A stretch of 64,000 nucleotides of DNA from Daphnia carinata (taxonomy: Eukaryota > Arthropoda > Branchiopoda > Diplostraca > Daphniidae). The stretch lies in assembly GCF_022539665.2 (NCBI RefSeq), contig NW_026712480.1, forward strand, positions 1 to 64,000. Reading direction: 5' to 3'. Below, piece by piece: positions 54,201-64,000 of the stretch. Below the pieces are notes generated by a model that saw nothing but the letters and a program-made list of their open reading frames with translations, had not been told where the DNA came from and made no database searches. Position 1 is the first letter of the stretch, and the number at the start of each line of letters is the position of its first letter. A program made the translations under genes and the position numbers.

Positions 54201-56317
54201 ATGAGGAAGGGGGGGGGGGGGGATATCAATTGATTTGATCAGCTGTTGTTTCTTAGAGCTTGATAGATTTTTTTCTCCATTGTTTCGATATAGCTAACAA
54301 GGGTGATGAATGTAACTAACAAGAAAAGATGGCACGGAGGATAATCAAGGCCATTCTTTAACAAAAAAAAAAAAAAAAAAACATGCATTGTGACAACGAG
54401 CGCCGGTCTGGACCGGTTAATATGCACGCATGGATTATTCATGCATTTCGCTCCACGACACGAAAGAAAAGGAAGAAAAATACATTATTGATTAGCATCG
54501 TAAAAAAAAAAAACCGGTTTCACCCTCCCCCCCCTCCTTCTCTTCACCGTGACACCGATCGTGGGAAGGAAAGGAAAGGGGCGGGGAGAGCGTCGTGCAC
54601 TTGCGTCACATCAACGTCATTTCAACGTGAAAAAGGAAAAAATCTTTTCTTGAGTTCGTGCCATTGCATGTTCAATACTTGTCAAATTGCTCGACGAATC
54701 TAAATTTAACCTGAAGTTTACCTGAATGGGCCTGCCAAACTCGTCTAAAACTTGAACGGTAACCTCGACGTTTTTGCTGGACGTCTTTCCTCCACGTTCG
54801 AACTCGCCCCGTTCGATTACAAAGTACAAATCGTTCCTGTCAACAGCACAGAACGGCCATTTAGAATATAAAAAAAACAAACAACGAAATAATGTACACA
54901 CGCACATGAAAGCGAAAAAAAAAAAAAAAAGAAAAGAAAATTTGAATAATTTGCGCATATGTGAAAGTAGTAAATGCGAATTGCAAACCTGACGTCACCA
55001 GGCATGATGACGTCGGGAAAGCCAAGTTTCTGAGTCAATGGGACATTTTTCAACAGGTGAATGTACTCGTGTCGCAAGGCGGCCAGTTCCCCACGCAACA
55101 GCCGCAGCGAGACGACCACACCTACGTAGTAAGGAGGAAGTGATTAGCAAAAGAAAAGAAAACAAAAATCCCCGAAAATGAATAGGAAAAATACGAATGG
55201 TTGATCAATCACCTTGAGAAACTTGTCCGATAAGAGGCTGAATTTGCTAGTCGATTTCTTGGCTATCAATTCGTGTTGCCATAGGCCGTAATCCTTCTCG
55301 TCGCTTTGATACAATTTCAGAGGGTATTCACGTTCCTCTTCGTCTTCAGGGCCAAGGCCGTTGGCGTCGGCCAGCAACTCGGCCAGGGACAGGACGGCGA
55401 CGGCGTGAGGACGTCGGTACGTCTGATTGAGCGGTTTCTTCGACGACTCGGTGTAGAGCATGTCCCAGACGGACCACTTGCACCACCAGATATAAATCCT
55501 TTTTCAAATCGGCGCTGCCCAGTTCCTGTAAACAAAAATTCACGACGCGTAGACCAAAAAAAAAAAGAAAAAGCTTTTAAAGCTATCGATATCGAAATGC
55601 AAAGTGGGATGATGGACGAAAGTGGGGAGGTGCGGCCGTACCGTGAAAAGCGTGGCGCTGTTGTTGGCTTTGCCGATGTAGCTGGAGAATCCCTCTTTGA
55701 AAACTTTGACTAGAAACTTTTCGCTACGAGCCAGACGAAAAAAAAAAACAACAAAAAAAAACAGAAAATAAATGTCAATTGTCAACTACAAGCCAACGCC
55801 AAAAACACCCAAACGAAAAGAAAGAAATACAAAAATAAAACTTGTGTTTTAAGGGTTCACCTCGTAGCGCGAGTGTTGCATGTCGTACAAAACGAAATAC
55901 ACCTCGGCATCTTCGCCGAGCGAGCAGCCAAAGTGACGCATCGACAGGTACAAGTGATGAGTGGCCGGACGCGATTCCGCATTCTTGCCACCTCTGGCGG
56001 CAGAGTGGAATTCCACTAGAATTTAATCCCGCAAAATAAAAAAAAATGTAACATTAATTTCGTAAACGAAAATAAACAAACAATGAACTGAGAAAGCTTT
56101 GCCTACCGTGGCACTGCGGTTCTTTTCGGCACTCGTCACATGCTAGTGCAAATAATAACGAAGAAAAAGTGAGCATTAAAATAGGTGTTATTAATTCAAG
56201 ATGAACGAAACGTATCAAGAAACTTGAACGTACGACGTTGTAGAGTTGATACACTCCAAGGGTATCGGGTCCGACGATGCGTTCGTCGATTCGCGGCACC
56301 AAGTCAGTCCCAGTTTC
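48227..56317 (-). CDS. spg: DOCK-B (DOCK3/4, Sponge-type) Rho/Rap GEF, 5' incomplete
   Basis: Multi-exon gene read right to left. The first recognisable exon is 56234-56317 (DLVPRIDER). DHR-1 (C2, phosphoinositide binding) opens with GFPDVIMPGDVR near 55030 and continues through 53.6 kb. Armadillo-like middle to about 51.8 kb (NYFDLAVSFLTQPNLQLE). DHR-2 GEF domain about 51.6-49.5 kb, with RPVHKGPVDRDNEFKSLW and INPFSMRLQGVIDACVMGG, matching DOCK3/4 better than DOCK1. Pro-rich SH3-binding tail (PPLPPKS), stop at 48227. Activates Rac/Rap1 with ELMO at the membrane (family knowledge). The N-terminal SH3 exons are not in the window up to 57.9 kb. At least seven frame breaks are visible: near 55470, 53425, 50347, 49290, 48970, 48815 and 48495. 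Confidence 0.85.
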
Positions 56318-57960
56318 CTAAACAGAAATTTAAAGAAAATATATGTGTTCAATGCCGCCCTTTCCTTTCTTTCATCTTCTGACAGGGGAGTTCCGCTCAA
56401 AAAACGCAACTTGGCATTGGCATGGAAATATGTGTTTCCGAACGAACGTGACACGCGGAGAATGAGACGGGCAAAATGTGACTTTATGGCATTGGAGACA
56501 AACTCCGAGTTCTTTATTTTTTATTTTTATTTTAGATTTTTACAATTTAACAAGCGCAGTATGGGGGCCCCTGGAGCCGTAAAAATGGTGTTGGCCATGT
56601 TGCTATGACCGTGCCTTTAAATCCAGTATTATACCCATTTCAATTTAAAATGCGCCAGACATACATAAAAAGAAAAGAAAAAAAAAAAAAGTCTTCTCTC
56701 TCTCTTTTCTTTTTTTTTTTCTTCTTCTTCTTTAAGGAAAAAAAAAAAAAAAACTGGTCGAACTTGTATCCTAGACGATAAAGAATACAGACACACACAG
56801 AGAAACCCAATGGCCAAATAGGGTGGCCGTCATCGACCACTTTTTACACGTTGGCCAAGACCGGTTTGAAATTATTCTTCATGTTGAGGAGAAAAAAGAA
56901 AAAAACAGCAATGTCAACTGGTTTCCTTCTTTTCGGAAAGTATGGACAAACGCTAGCATATTTAAAAATTAAGGTTGTAAGAAAAAAAAAATGGAATAAT
57001 AAAACAAAACAAAAATCTAGAAGCCGTTAAGACGGTGTCTCGTATCAAGAGTTCGAGACTACCGTTTGCAGTAGCCCGATGCCAGGTTGTCAACTTTCTT
57101 CTTTCTTAAACAATAAAAAAATAGATAAATAAATAAAAATAAAATGTTAACAAAAAAAAAAAAAAAAATAAAGAGGAAAGGAGGGGGGAGGATTGAAGGC
57201 TTAGCTCTCGTATTCCGTGACATACGACCCGAAAAAATGAAAAACTTGCCGCCATTTTTAAACCAAACGTTTTTTTTTTGTTTTTTTTAACTTAATAAAA
57301 ATAAATTTAAAAAAAGAATATGCTGTTGCGATGGCTATCGCGGGTTTCGAATCTCTTCGGTCGTCATCCGACACTTGCGTAACGGCGTGACAAAATGGAC
57401 GACAGGGTTTTTAAAGAATCCACCGACCAGATCTCGGCGCCGATATCTTTCGAAAAAGAAACATGGCAGCTGCTTACCCATGCACACACAGCTCATAAAC
57501 AGAATTTCGTTTTATTATTAATTTTTTTTTTGTTTGTGTTCCCTGAGAAAAATGTGGGGGTGGGCAGGCTGGGGTATAACCAAACCCCAAAAAAATTAAA
57601 AATTAAAGGTAAAAATAAAAAAAAAAATAAGTTGATAAAAAAGGGGGAGGAAAAAACAAAACAAACACGCTGGAAAAATGAGTAAGGATAGTCAATGATG
57701 AAGCAATGTGTTGGTTAAGACACGCACACAAAAAAAAAAAAAAACCAAACACATTGTGACATTTCCGGCCGTTCCACTACCGCTTTCGTACGTCCATAAA
57801 AGGAATTTGGCTCGTTGTCTTCCGCTCGGAATACACAAAGAAAAAGGACGTGACGTGACGTCAACTGCACGCCGCAGAAACCCAAACGCAAAGAGAAAGA
57901 AAAAGGAAAGAACCGTGGTTTTTTTTTAGTTTTTTTTTTAACCCCAATCAAAAAGATATA
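56318..57960. other. A/T-rich intergenic or DOCK intron
   Basis: Many A and T homopolymers; no SH3 or other DOCK exon found on - and no innexin exon on +. A CRE-like palindrome TGACGTCA lies at 57856-57863, about 165 bp before the first innexin. Confidence 0.45.
57856..57863. promoter_or_regulatory. CRE-like palindrome
   Basis: TGACGTCA preceded by an overlapping TGACG half-site. Possible CREB/ATF site for the adjacent innexin; inferred from the motif only. Confidence 0.25.
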
Positions 57961-58022
57961 ACAACTCCGTCTTAGAAATTTGTAAAGATCAGTCGAATCA
58001 AAGACACGCGAGTTTTACGATC

Positions 58023-59417
58023 GTGTCGGTGGTCAAGCTGTTGGCCGGTATCGGCGCTTTCTTCAAAGTGCGTTACCTGCACGACAAGGCCGTCATAGAC
58101 AACACCGTGTTCCGTCTTCACTACCGTTTCACGAGTGCCTTCTTCTTCGCCGCCTGCGTGCTCACGACGGCCTTCAATTTCTTCGGCAATCCGATCGAAT
58201 GCATGACCGGAGAGCCGTTCTCCAGACCGGACGTGCTCAACACCTACTGCTGGCTGCACAGCACGTTCACGTTGGCCAAGCGAGAAGGCCAACGCGTTGG
58301 AATCGAATTCGCTCATCCGGGAGTCGGCCCTGAGAAAGGCGACAGCGAACATCTCTACCACAGTTATTACCAATGGGTGCCGTTCGTCCTGTTCCTGCAG
58401 GGCGTCCTCTTCTACCTGCCGCACTGGTTGTGGAAAATGAACGAAGGCGGACGCGTCAGAAAGATGACCGACAGCAGTCGGGGCGCCAGCATCGGACAAG
58501 ATGGCGCACGCCACAGTCTGCACTTCCCTGTTCAACTACTTGGCGCAAACGATGCGATATCATCGCGGTCTGGTCTTCGCCTACGTTACGTGCGAGGTGC
58601 TCAACTTCGTCAACGTGGTGGGCAACATCTACTTCATCAATCGGTTCCTGAAAGGCGCCTTCTTAACGTGGCATGCGTGTGGTTGAGATGTCGAACGAAG
58701 ACCAGGAGGACCGCGCCGATCCCATGGTCGAGGTCTTCCCGCGCATGACCAAATGCAATTTCCACATGTACGGCTCGTCGGGAACGATCCAGAAGATTGA
58801 CGCCCTCTGCCTCCACCCGCTCAACATCGCCAACGAACCGATCTACATCTTCCTCTGGATCTGGCACATTATCTTGTCAGTGATTACCGGTTTAGCCCTG
58901 ATCTACCGATTGGCCATGTTTATGTCCCCGATGTTCCGCCTCTTTCTCATCCGTCGCCTGGCATCGCCATCAAAGGTAAATGTCTATTGAAATGGCAGCT
59001 CATTTGGACGGGCTGAATACACGAAACAAGTCTTTTTCTCGTTTTATAGCTGAAAAATTCAAATGATGGGACAAACTAAAAACAAAACGTTTCGTATTTT
59101 TCTTTTTTTTTGGACAGGCCTCGTCAGAGTCGGTCGTCTGGCGTGTCCCTGTCGGTGATTACTTTCTCCTGCACATGTTGGGCAAGAACCTGGAAGGCTT
59201 CCTGTTCAACCGATTGATGGACGACCTGGCTAAGCACCTGACCAGTAACCCCATCGAGATGGACGAACGACGACGTGTCCCGTTCACACGCCAGACGTCC
59301 AAGTTGTCCGAGCTGATGTCGTCGGTTGGCAGACGCGCTTCGTTCAGGGCTGAACCGAAAGCGATCTACGTGCCAATGGAAGAACCATCCATTACGAAAT
59401 CACAAACCATTGATTAA
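58023..59417 (+). CDS. inx: innexin 1 of cluster, with frame breaks
   Basis: Gap-junction (innexin) subunit with four membrane segments. The N-terminus SVVKLLAGIG-AFFKVRYLHDK is followed by TM1, a first extracellular loop with two cysteines (IEC...YCWL), the family signature YYQWVPFVLF with TM2, and TM3 (EVLNFVNVVGNIYF). The second loop has cysteines (TKCNF, DALCL) before TM4. A 142-bp intron (58976-59117) precedes the last exon. The start position reads GTG where the two paralogues have ATG. The frame breaks just before 58495, and again at about 58668 where a G run looks two bases short. It would form hexameric or octameric channels in the plasma membrane. Confidence 0.85.
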
Positions 59418-60079
59418 GTCATTTACCGTTTTTTTTCCTATTTTTTTTTTGTTTTCTGATCGAAATCTGCGTACCGTTCGAAATTGTTGTTTTTTTTTTA
59501 AGTTTCTGTCTACGATTCAAAAAAATACACTTGAAATTTTTTGGTTTGACCTTTTAACGCAAAGTGGGGGATTCTTTTCTGTTTTCTTTTTGTCAGATTG
59601 ATCTTTTTCTTTTCTTTTTTGTTTCTTTACCCTCCCTGCCCTTTTGTCTCAGCCCCAGTTCTCTACCTTTTTTGGGGAGGAAAGGTAATCAAAAATAAAA
59701 AAAAAGAAGAACGAAAAAGAAAATGTTTCGTTTTCCACATGTCTGGAATGTGTAAGCTTGTCGCTTTTAGTCTCATTTTTTTACCCCAACAAGAACGATC
59801 GAGATCATTTCTGCTTCGAGTGTCAACTTGCAACCAAAAGGCCAAACGCTGAACATTTAACAGGTAACAAAAAAAAAAAAAAAAAAAAGAAACAAACGAG
59901 AGATAACCGAATGAGACTCTTCCCGCTTGTCAATCACGGCATTTTTTTGACGATGAAACCAACCGGTTTAGACATTTAAAAAAAAAAAAAAAAAAAAAAA
60001 GAAAAGGTCTTGTTTTTTAAATGTCTGATTTTTTTTGTTTTGTTTTGTTTTTGTTTCAACTTTGGTTATTTTCAGTGAC

Positions 60080-61164
60080 ATGTCAGTGGTTCGCCTTTTC
60101 AGTGTTTTTGCCACCCTCTTGAAAGTCAAGTTGTTGCAAGACAAACCGGTGGTGGACAACGCCATTTTCCGACTCCATTATCGATTCACGTGCGTCTTCT
60201 TCCTGGCGGCCAGCCTCCTGGCCACAGCCATCGATTTCTTCGGCAAACCCATCGACTGCGTGATCGATAAGGGCGTTCCCCTACGCCAGGATTCTCAACA
60301 CGTACTGCTGGATCCAGCACACGTTCACCGTCCCGCTGGACGAGCTTCAAATTAGTCCGGGTGTCGGTCCCGATTCGAACGAGAAGCGTTTCCACAGCTA
60401 CTACCAATGGGTGCCGTTCGTCCTGTTCTTCCAGGGCATGCTCTTCTACCTGCCGCACTGGATCTGGAAGCGATTCGAGAATGGCATCGTTGGTGGCTTG
60501 ACGGCAGGCGCCCGCCGATTCGATTTGAAAGGTCAAGACGCCACGTTTAGCCGACCGCTGCTGTCGAATTACCTGAACGAAACGATTGGGACGCACGGCC
60601 ACTTGGGCGTGGCTCACGTCACTTGCGAGCTCTTTAACTTGGTCAACGCCATCGGTAATGTCTACCTGATCGACCTGTTCCTCGGTGGCTACTTTGTCGA
60701 TTACGGATGGAAAGTGTTACAACAGCAAAGCCTCGACCAGGAGTGATCGACGCGACCACATGATTGAAACTTTCCCGCGCGTCACCAAGTGCACGTTTCA
60801 CAGTTACGGACCGTCGGGAGGCGTGCAGCGACACGACGCTCTTTGCGTCCTACCCGTCAACGTGATCAACGAAAAGATTTACGTATTCGCTTGGTTCTGG
60901 CTGGTTTTGCTGGCCATCGTTTCCCTGTTCGCCCTGCTCTATCGTTTGGTCGTCATGGTTTCGCCAGCGGTCCGCCATCTTGCTTTGAAACGTGTCGGTT
61001 TGACCACGTGCGATCAGCAATCGATGGTCATCCTGAGTCGGCGGCTTCCCTATCCTGATTGTTATTTGCTCATCTTGCTGGGCAAAAATTTGCAAGTTGC
61101 CGTGTATCGTGATTTGTTGGACGATTTGGCCCATTACCTCGATCATTCTCATCTCAACTGTTAA
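60080..61164 (+). CDS. inx: innexin 2 of cluster, with frame breaks
   Basis: Begins with ATG (MSVVRLFSVF) five bases after a good splice acceptor, so a 5' UTR exon lies upstream. The rest appears to be a single exon: KLLQDKPVVDN, TM1, loop cysteines (IDC...YCW), YYQWVPFVLFFQ, TM3 (ELFNLVNAIGNVYL), TKCTF and DALCV in loop 2, TM4, and the C-terminal LLILLGKNLQ. The frame shifts near 60275 and near 60743, each restored by a one-base change. The C-terminal tail is shorter than in innexin 1. AATAAA at 61186-61191. Confidence 0.85.
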
Positions 61165-61185
61165 AAATGTTGTTTTCGGCTGTTA

Positions 61186-61191
61186 AATAAA
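61186..61191 (+). terminator. polyadenylation signal of innexin 2
   Basis: AATAAA 22 nt after the stop codon. Confidence 0.6.
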
Positions 61192-62084
61192 ACGCTTTCC
61201 GACTACTGTTTTAGGCTATTTTTTTTTTTTTTTTTTTGTAAGACGGTAGCAAGCTGCGATTGGGGGCATTCTATTAAAGATTTTGGTCGGCCCACCTGGA
61301 CCAAAAATAAAAAGAAAAAAAAAAAAAGAAAAAGGCCTCGTTATTGGGAGAGAGTCTCTTTTCTATTGGTAAGCAACAATGGGAAAGAGAAGAAGAGAAG
61401 GGGGGGGGTAAAAATGCCTCTGACACAAGAATTGAGATTTCAAAAGCCAATAAAAAAGAGGCCATTGGAAGAGGCCGCGGGATGAATAATGAGTCTGACT
61501 CTTCTTGGCCTTGGTCGACCAGCAGCGCCATACCAAATGAGATAGACAACTCGATTTTCTCTCTGCATCACCCCTCCTCCCATACGCCCATTCTCCCCCC
61601 CCCCCTTTTTTTTTGTTCCATCTTTTTTTCCATTTTACTTTTGCTGAACTGTTCTAAAAAAATTTCATTCCAAAAAAAACAAAACAAAAAAAAAGAGCAC
61701 TAGAAAAAAATGAAAACACGAAGGGGGAAAAGAAAAAAATATATATGTGAAATAAAGTATAACCGGCACTAAGGATAATCCATCACATGACCTCACAAGG
61801 GGCAGCAGGCAACTTCACAAAACCCCCTCTAACCACAGACGAAAATATTTAGAAATATCGTCTAGTACCCAATTGTGTACGTTTCTCTATTGGGCCATCT
61901 ATTTTATGTGTGTGTGTCTGTGTGTGTGTGTGCATGTTGAAGGAAACAAATGAACGTCGGCGAATGATACGCATGTTTCGCTTGTACACACTTCAAAAGA
62001 AAAACAAAACAAAACAAAAATGAGACACACACGCCACCGTTCAATGGACCAGTTAAAAAGACACTCATCAAACAACGGTGGGCA

Positions 62085-62140
62085 CGCACACACACACACA
62101 CACACTAATAAACATGCAATTTGTGTGTGTGTGTGTGTGT
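62085..62140. repeat. paired CA and GT dinucleotide runs
   Basis: A (CA)n run followed within about 20 bp by a (GT)n run, which together can form a hairpin. Confidence 0.8.
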
Positions 62141-62270
62141 ACGTCAGAATGCACCTCCATGTTCTTTTTGTGCGTGTGTGTGAACGTGGTGCAAGTGGAA
62201 GAAAGAGATTTTCAAGAGAGGAAACTCTGTTTTTGGGTCTCGGTGGTTGGTGTGTGTCCAGGGGGTCGGC

Positions 62271-62279
62271 TATATAACA
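62271..62279 (+). promoter_or_regulatory. TATA box, probable innexin 3 promoter
   Basis: TATATAACA with an initiator-like TCACTA about 35 nt downstream; the following exon-like stretch ends in a splice donor. Confidence 0.45.
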
Positions 62280-63271
62280 AGGCTGGCTGACGGGACTGGC
62301 TCTCACTACGAGTCGAGAGCTCCAAACTGACCACAGGTGTTTGTGTTGTGTGCGTTTTGTTCTCGAGTGAATTGCAGTTTGTTTTGTTTTTCCGTTGTTG
62401 ACTTGCAGTGTGTCTCATCAACCAGTGTGCACAACTCGACTGGCCAAAGAAACTCTTCGTTATTTCTCTCGGATCATCTACATTTTTTAGGTAACACACA
62501 AAAAGAATGCTCAAAGAAAAAAACTAGCTGAAAGTCAAAACAGAAAAAGAAAAGAAAAAAGTACACAAACAAATTGGTCAGTGTGCTATAGGGATAGTTT
62601 TGTTTTCCTTTCAGCTCGTAAAGACCACACCTGGTGTCTTTTGTTAGTCGTATCTTTTTCACGGCAGGTGATCTCTTCCCTTCCAAGTCGTTATGACCAA
62701 CTGGCAATAACTCCCCAACGTGTTCTCTATGGGCGCGTAACCCAATGATCAAGTCATTCATCCTCCCAATCTTTTTTTTTTCTTTTCTTTTCTTTCATTC
62801 TTTTGCTTTGTTAAACAGGACGAAAAATAACAAAAGCTTTTTTTTTCCTGTCGATTTTTTTTTGTGTGGTAAAGAACAGCTGAATCAACGTCGATGTTAC
62901 ATTTTTCGATAACAAGCTGCAATTGATCTGCGACTACTGAAGTAGCTTTTTGTGCATTACAAAAAAAAAAAAATATCCTTCAGGCTATTGGGAAAACATT
63001 TGAGATATTTGGGAGAAATCGAAGGATGGCGATTGGTAAAAACCAAATAAAAAGCCAAACATGGCAGAGGGAGAAAACCATTCCAAAAAAAAAAAAAAAA
63101 AAAAAACCTCGTGCAACTGCGAATGCCGATCACGTCCCGACTCTTTTCTTTCTGTCGTTCAACACGACGACCGATTTTCAGTGTTTTCTCGATAGCCGAA
63201 TAGGCCACGAGTCGTGTCACACACACACACACTTACGCATTTAAAAGTTTTTTTTCCCGATCGGCTAACGC

Positions 63272-63278
63272 TATAAAA
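63272..63278 (+). promoter_or_regulatory. TATA-like box, possible alternative promoter
   Basis: TATAAAA 380 bp before the innexin 3 start codon. Confidence 0.25.
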
Positions 63279-63653
63279 CCTTTTTAAGCGAAAATAAATA
63301 AATAAATAAAATAAAGAGTAAGTTTTTAACACAAGAGAGGCTCAAGAAGACATGCCCGGACAGGTATGCAGCTTAGCCTGCAGCCACGTTACACAAAAGG
63401 CAAACCGGCTATGCCGCATTCTTGGCCTCCAGTGTGTCTGTGTGTGTGTGTGTGCACTTGCAGATGATGCCTTCAACAACAATAACAAAAAGAAAACAAA
63501 AGAGATTGCTAGTGTGTGTCTCGCTGTTGTTGCACATGCCCACCCGTGTCGAAATCGTTAACTAGTGAGTTGATTGTGTTTCACCCTTTGTTAATGGCTT
63601 GTTTTTTTTCTTCTTTGGATTGCAGGGCTGGGATCGAGTGCAACAGGACGACC

Positions 63654-64000
63654 ATGTCGCTCATCGGATTATTGGGCAGCTTTGCCGGATTCGTGTGCGA
63701 TACCTGCACGACAAGGCCGACATCGACAACGCCATCTTCCGTCTTCACTATCGTTTCACTAGCACTTCTTCTTCGCCGCTTGCGTCATCACGGCGTTTGA
63801 CCTGATCGGCAATCCGATCGACTGCATCACAGACGACGCCATTTCGCGGCCCGAGGTCATCAACACGTACTGCTGGATTCAGCACACGTTCACGCTGCCC
63901 GGCTCGTCGAAGCTGCCCGGTGGAAAGTGGTCGAATATCCGCAGGCCTTTCAGGGCGTCGGACCGGCCTACGAGGGCCAGGGCGAACGTCGCATCCACAG
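63654..64000 (+). CDS. inx: innexin 3 of cluster, 3' cut by window, with frame breaks
   Basis: ATG 28 nt after a splice acceptor (TTGCAG). Recognisable pieces are MSLIGLLGSF, VRYLHDKADIDNAIFRLHYRF, then NPIDCIT and INTYCWIQHTFTLP in loop 1. Three one-base frame breaks within 350 bp: near 63690, 63755 and 63925. It runs off the right edge before the YYQW signature. Closest by eye to innexin 1. Confidence 0.8.

Larger units (their letters stand above)
61200..63650. other. upstream and 5' intron region of innexin 3
   Basis: Low-complexity DNA with A/T, C and CA/GT runs. It holds a TATA-type promoter at 62271 followed by a probable non-coding first exon ending near 62490 (TTTAG then GTAACAC). 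A second TATA-like box lies at 63272. No other coding gene seen. Confidence 0.45.

Noticed and set aside
57395-57929. Plus-strand Lys-rich frames of 73-96 codons
   Set aside because: Dominated by A homopolymers, with no recognisable family.
62020-62306. His/Thr- and Cys/Val-rich frames
   Set aside because: Translations of CA/GT repeats.

Overview
The window is animal nuclear DNA. Its protein genes are split by many short introns (mostly under 150 bp), and they include a vitellogenin-type lipid transfer gene, a DOCK-B family gene and a cluster of innexins. Together with large tandem tRNA arrays and a BEL/Pao retroelement, this points to an arthropod. A branchiopod crustacean such as Daphnia is my best guess; that is inference from gene content, not from a database match.

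Layout. (1) 1-7405: a tandem array (A) with an exact 1000-bp period carrying tRNA-Val(AAC), tRNA-Val(CAC) and tRNA-Lys(CTT) on + and tRNA-Asn(GTT) on -. (2) 7406-8071: an uninterrupted (TTC)222 tract. (3) 8072-20544, resuming at 35823-36728: a second array (B) of ten ~1333-bp units with the same gene order inverted. In array B the Val(CAC) gene is broken and the Lys gene carries anticodon GTT instead of CTT. (4) 20545-35822: a BEL/Pao LTR retrotransposon composite inserted into the tenth array-B unit, flanked by the 5-bp duplication ATAAC. A near-identical element sits inside its gag in antisense (second 5-bp duplication GGCAA), followed by an LTR-LTR inversion and a deletion. (5) 36729-38058: AT-rich DNA with no convincing gene. 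(6) 38059-45633 (-): a complete vitellogenin-like gene; I could trace 28 exons with consistent phase, about 1750 residues. (7) 46544-47385 (-): a complete five-exon TIP-1/TAX1BP3-like PDZ gene of about 110 residues. (8) 48227-56317 (-): a DOCK3/4 (Sponge)-type Rho-family GEF lacking its 5' (SH3) exons here. (9) 57.9-64 kb (+): three tandem innexin genes, the last cut by the window edge.

How they relate. The tRNA arrays and the retroelement are one story: an inverted, locally homogenised RNA polymerase III gene field that has diverged between its two arms and been used as an insertion site. The right half is ordinary single-copy gene territory, except that the DOCK and innexin coding sequences from about 48 kb onward contain many one- or two-base frame breaks. 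The vitellogenin-like and TIP-1 genes beside them have none, which suggests either poor local base accuracy or local decay.
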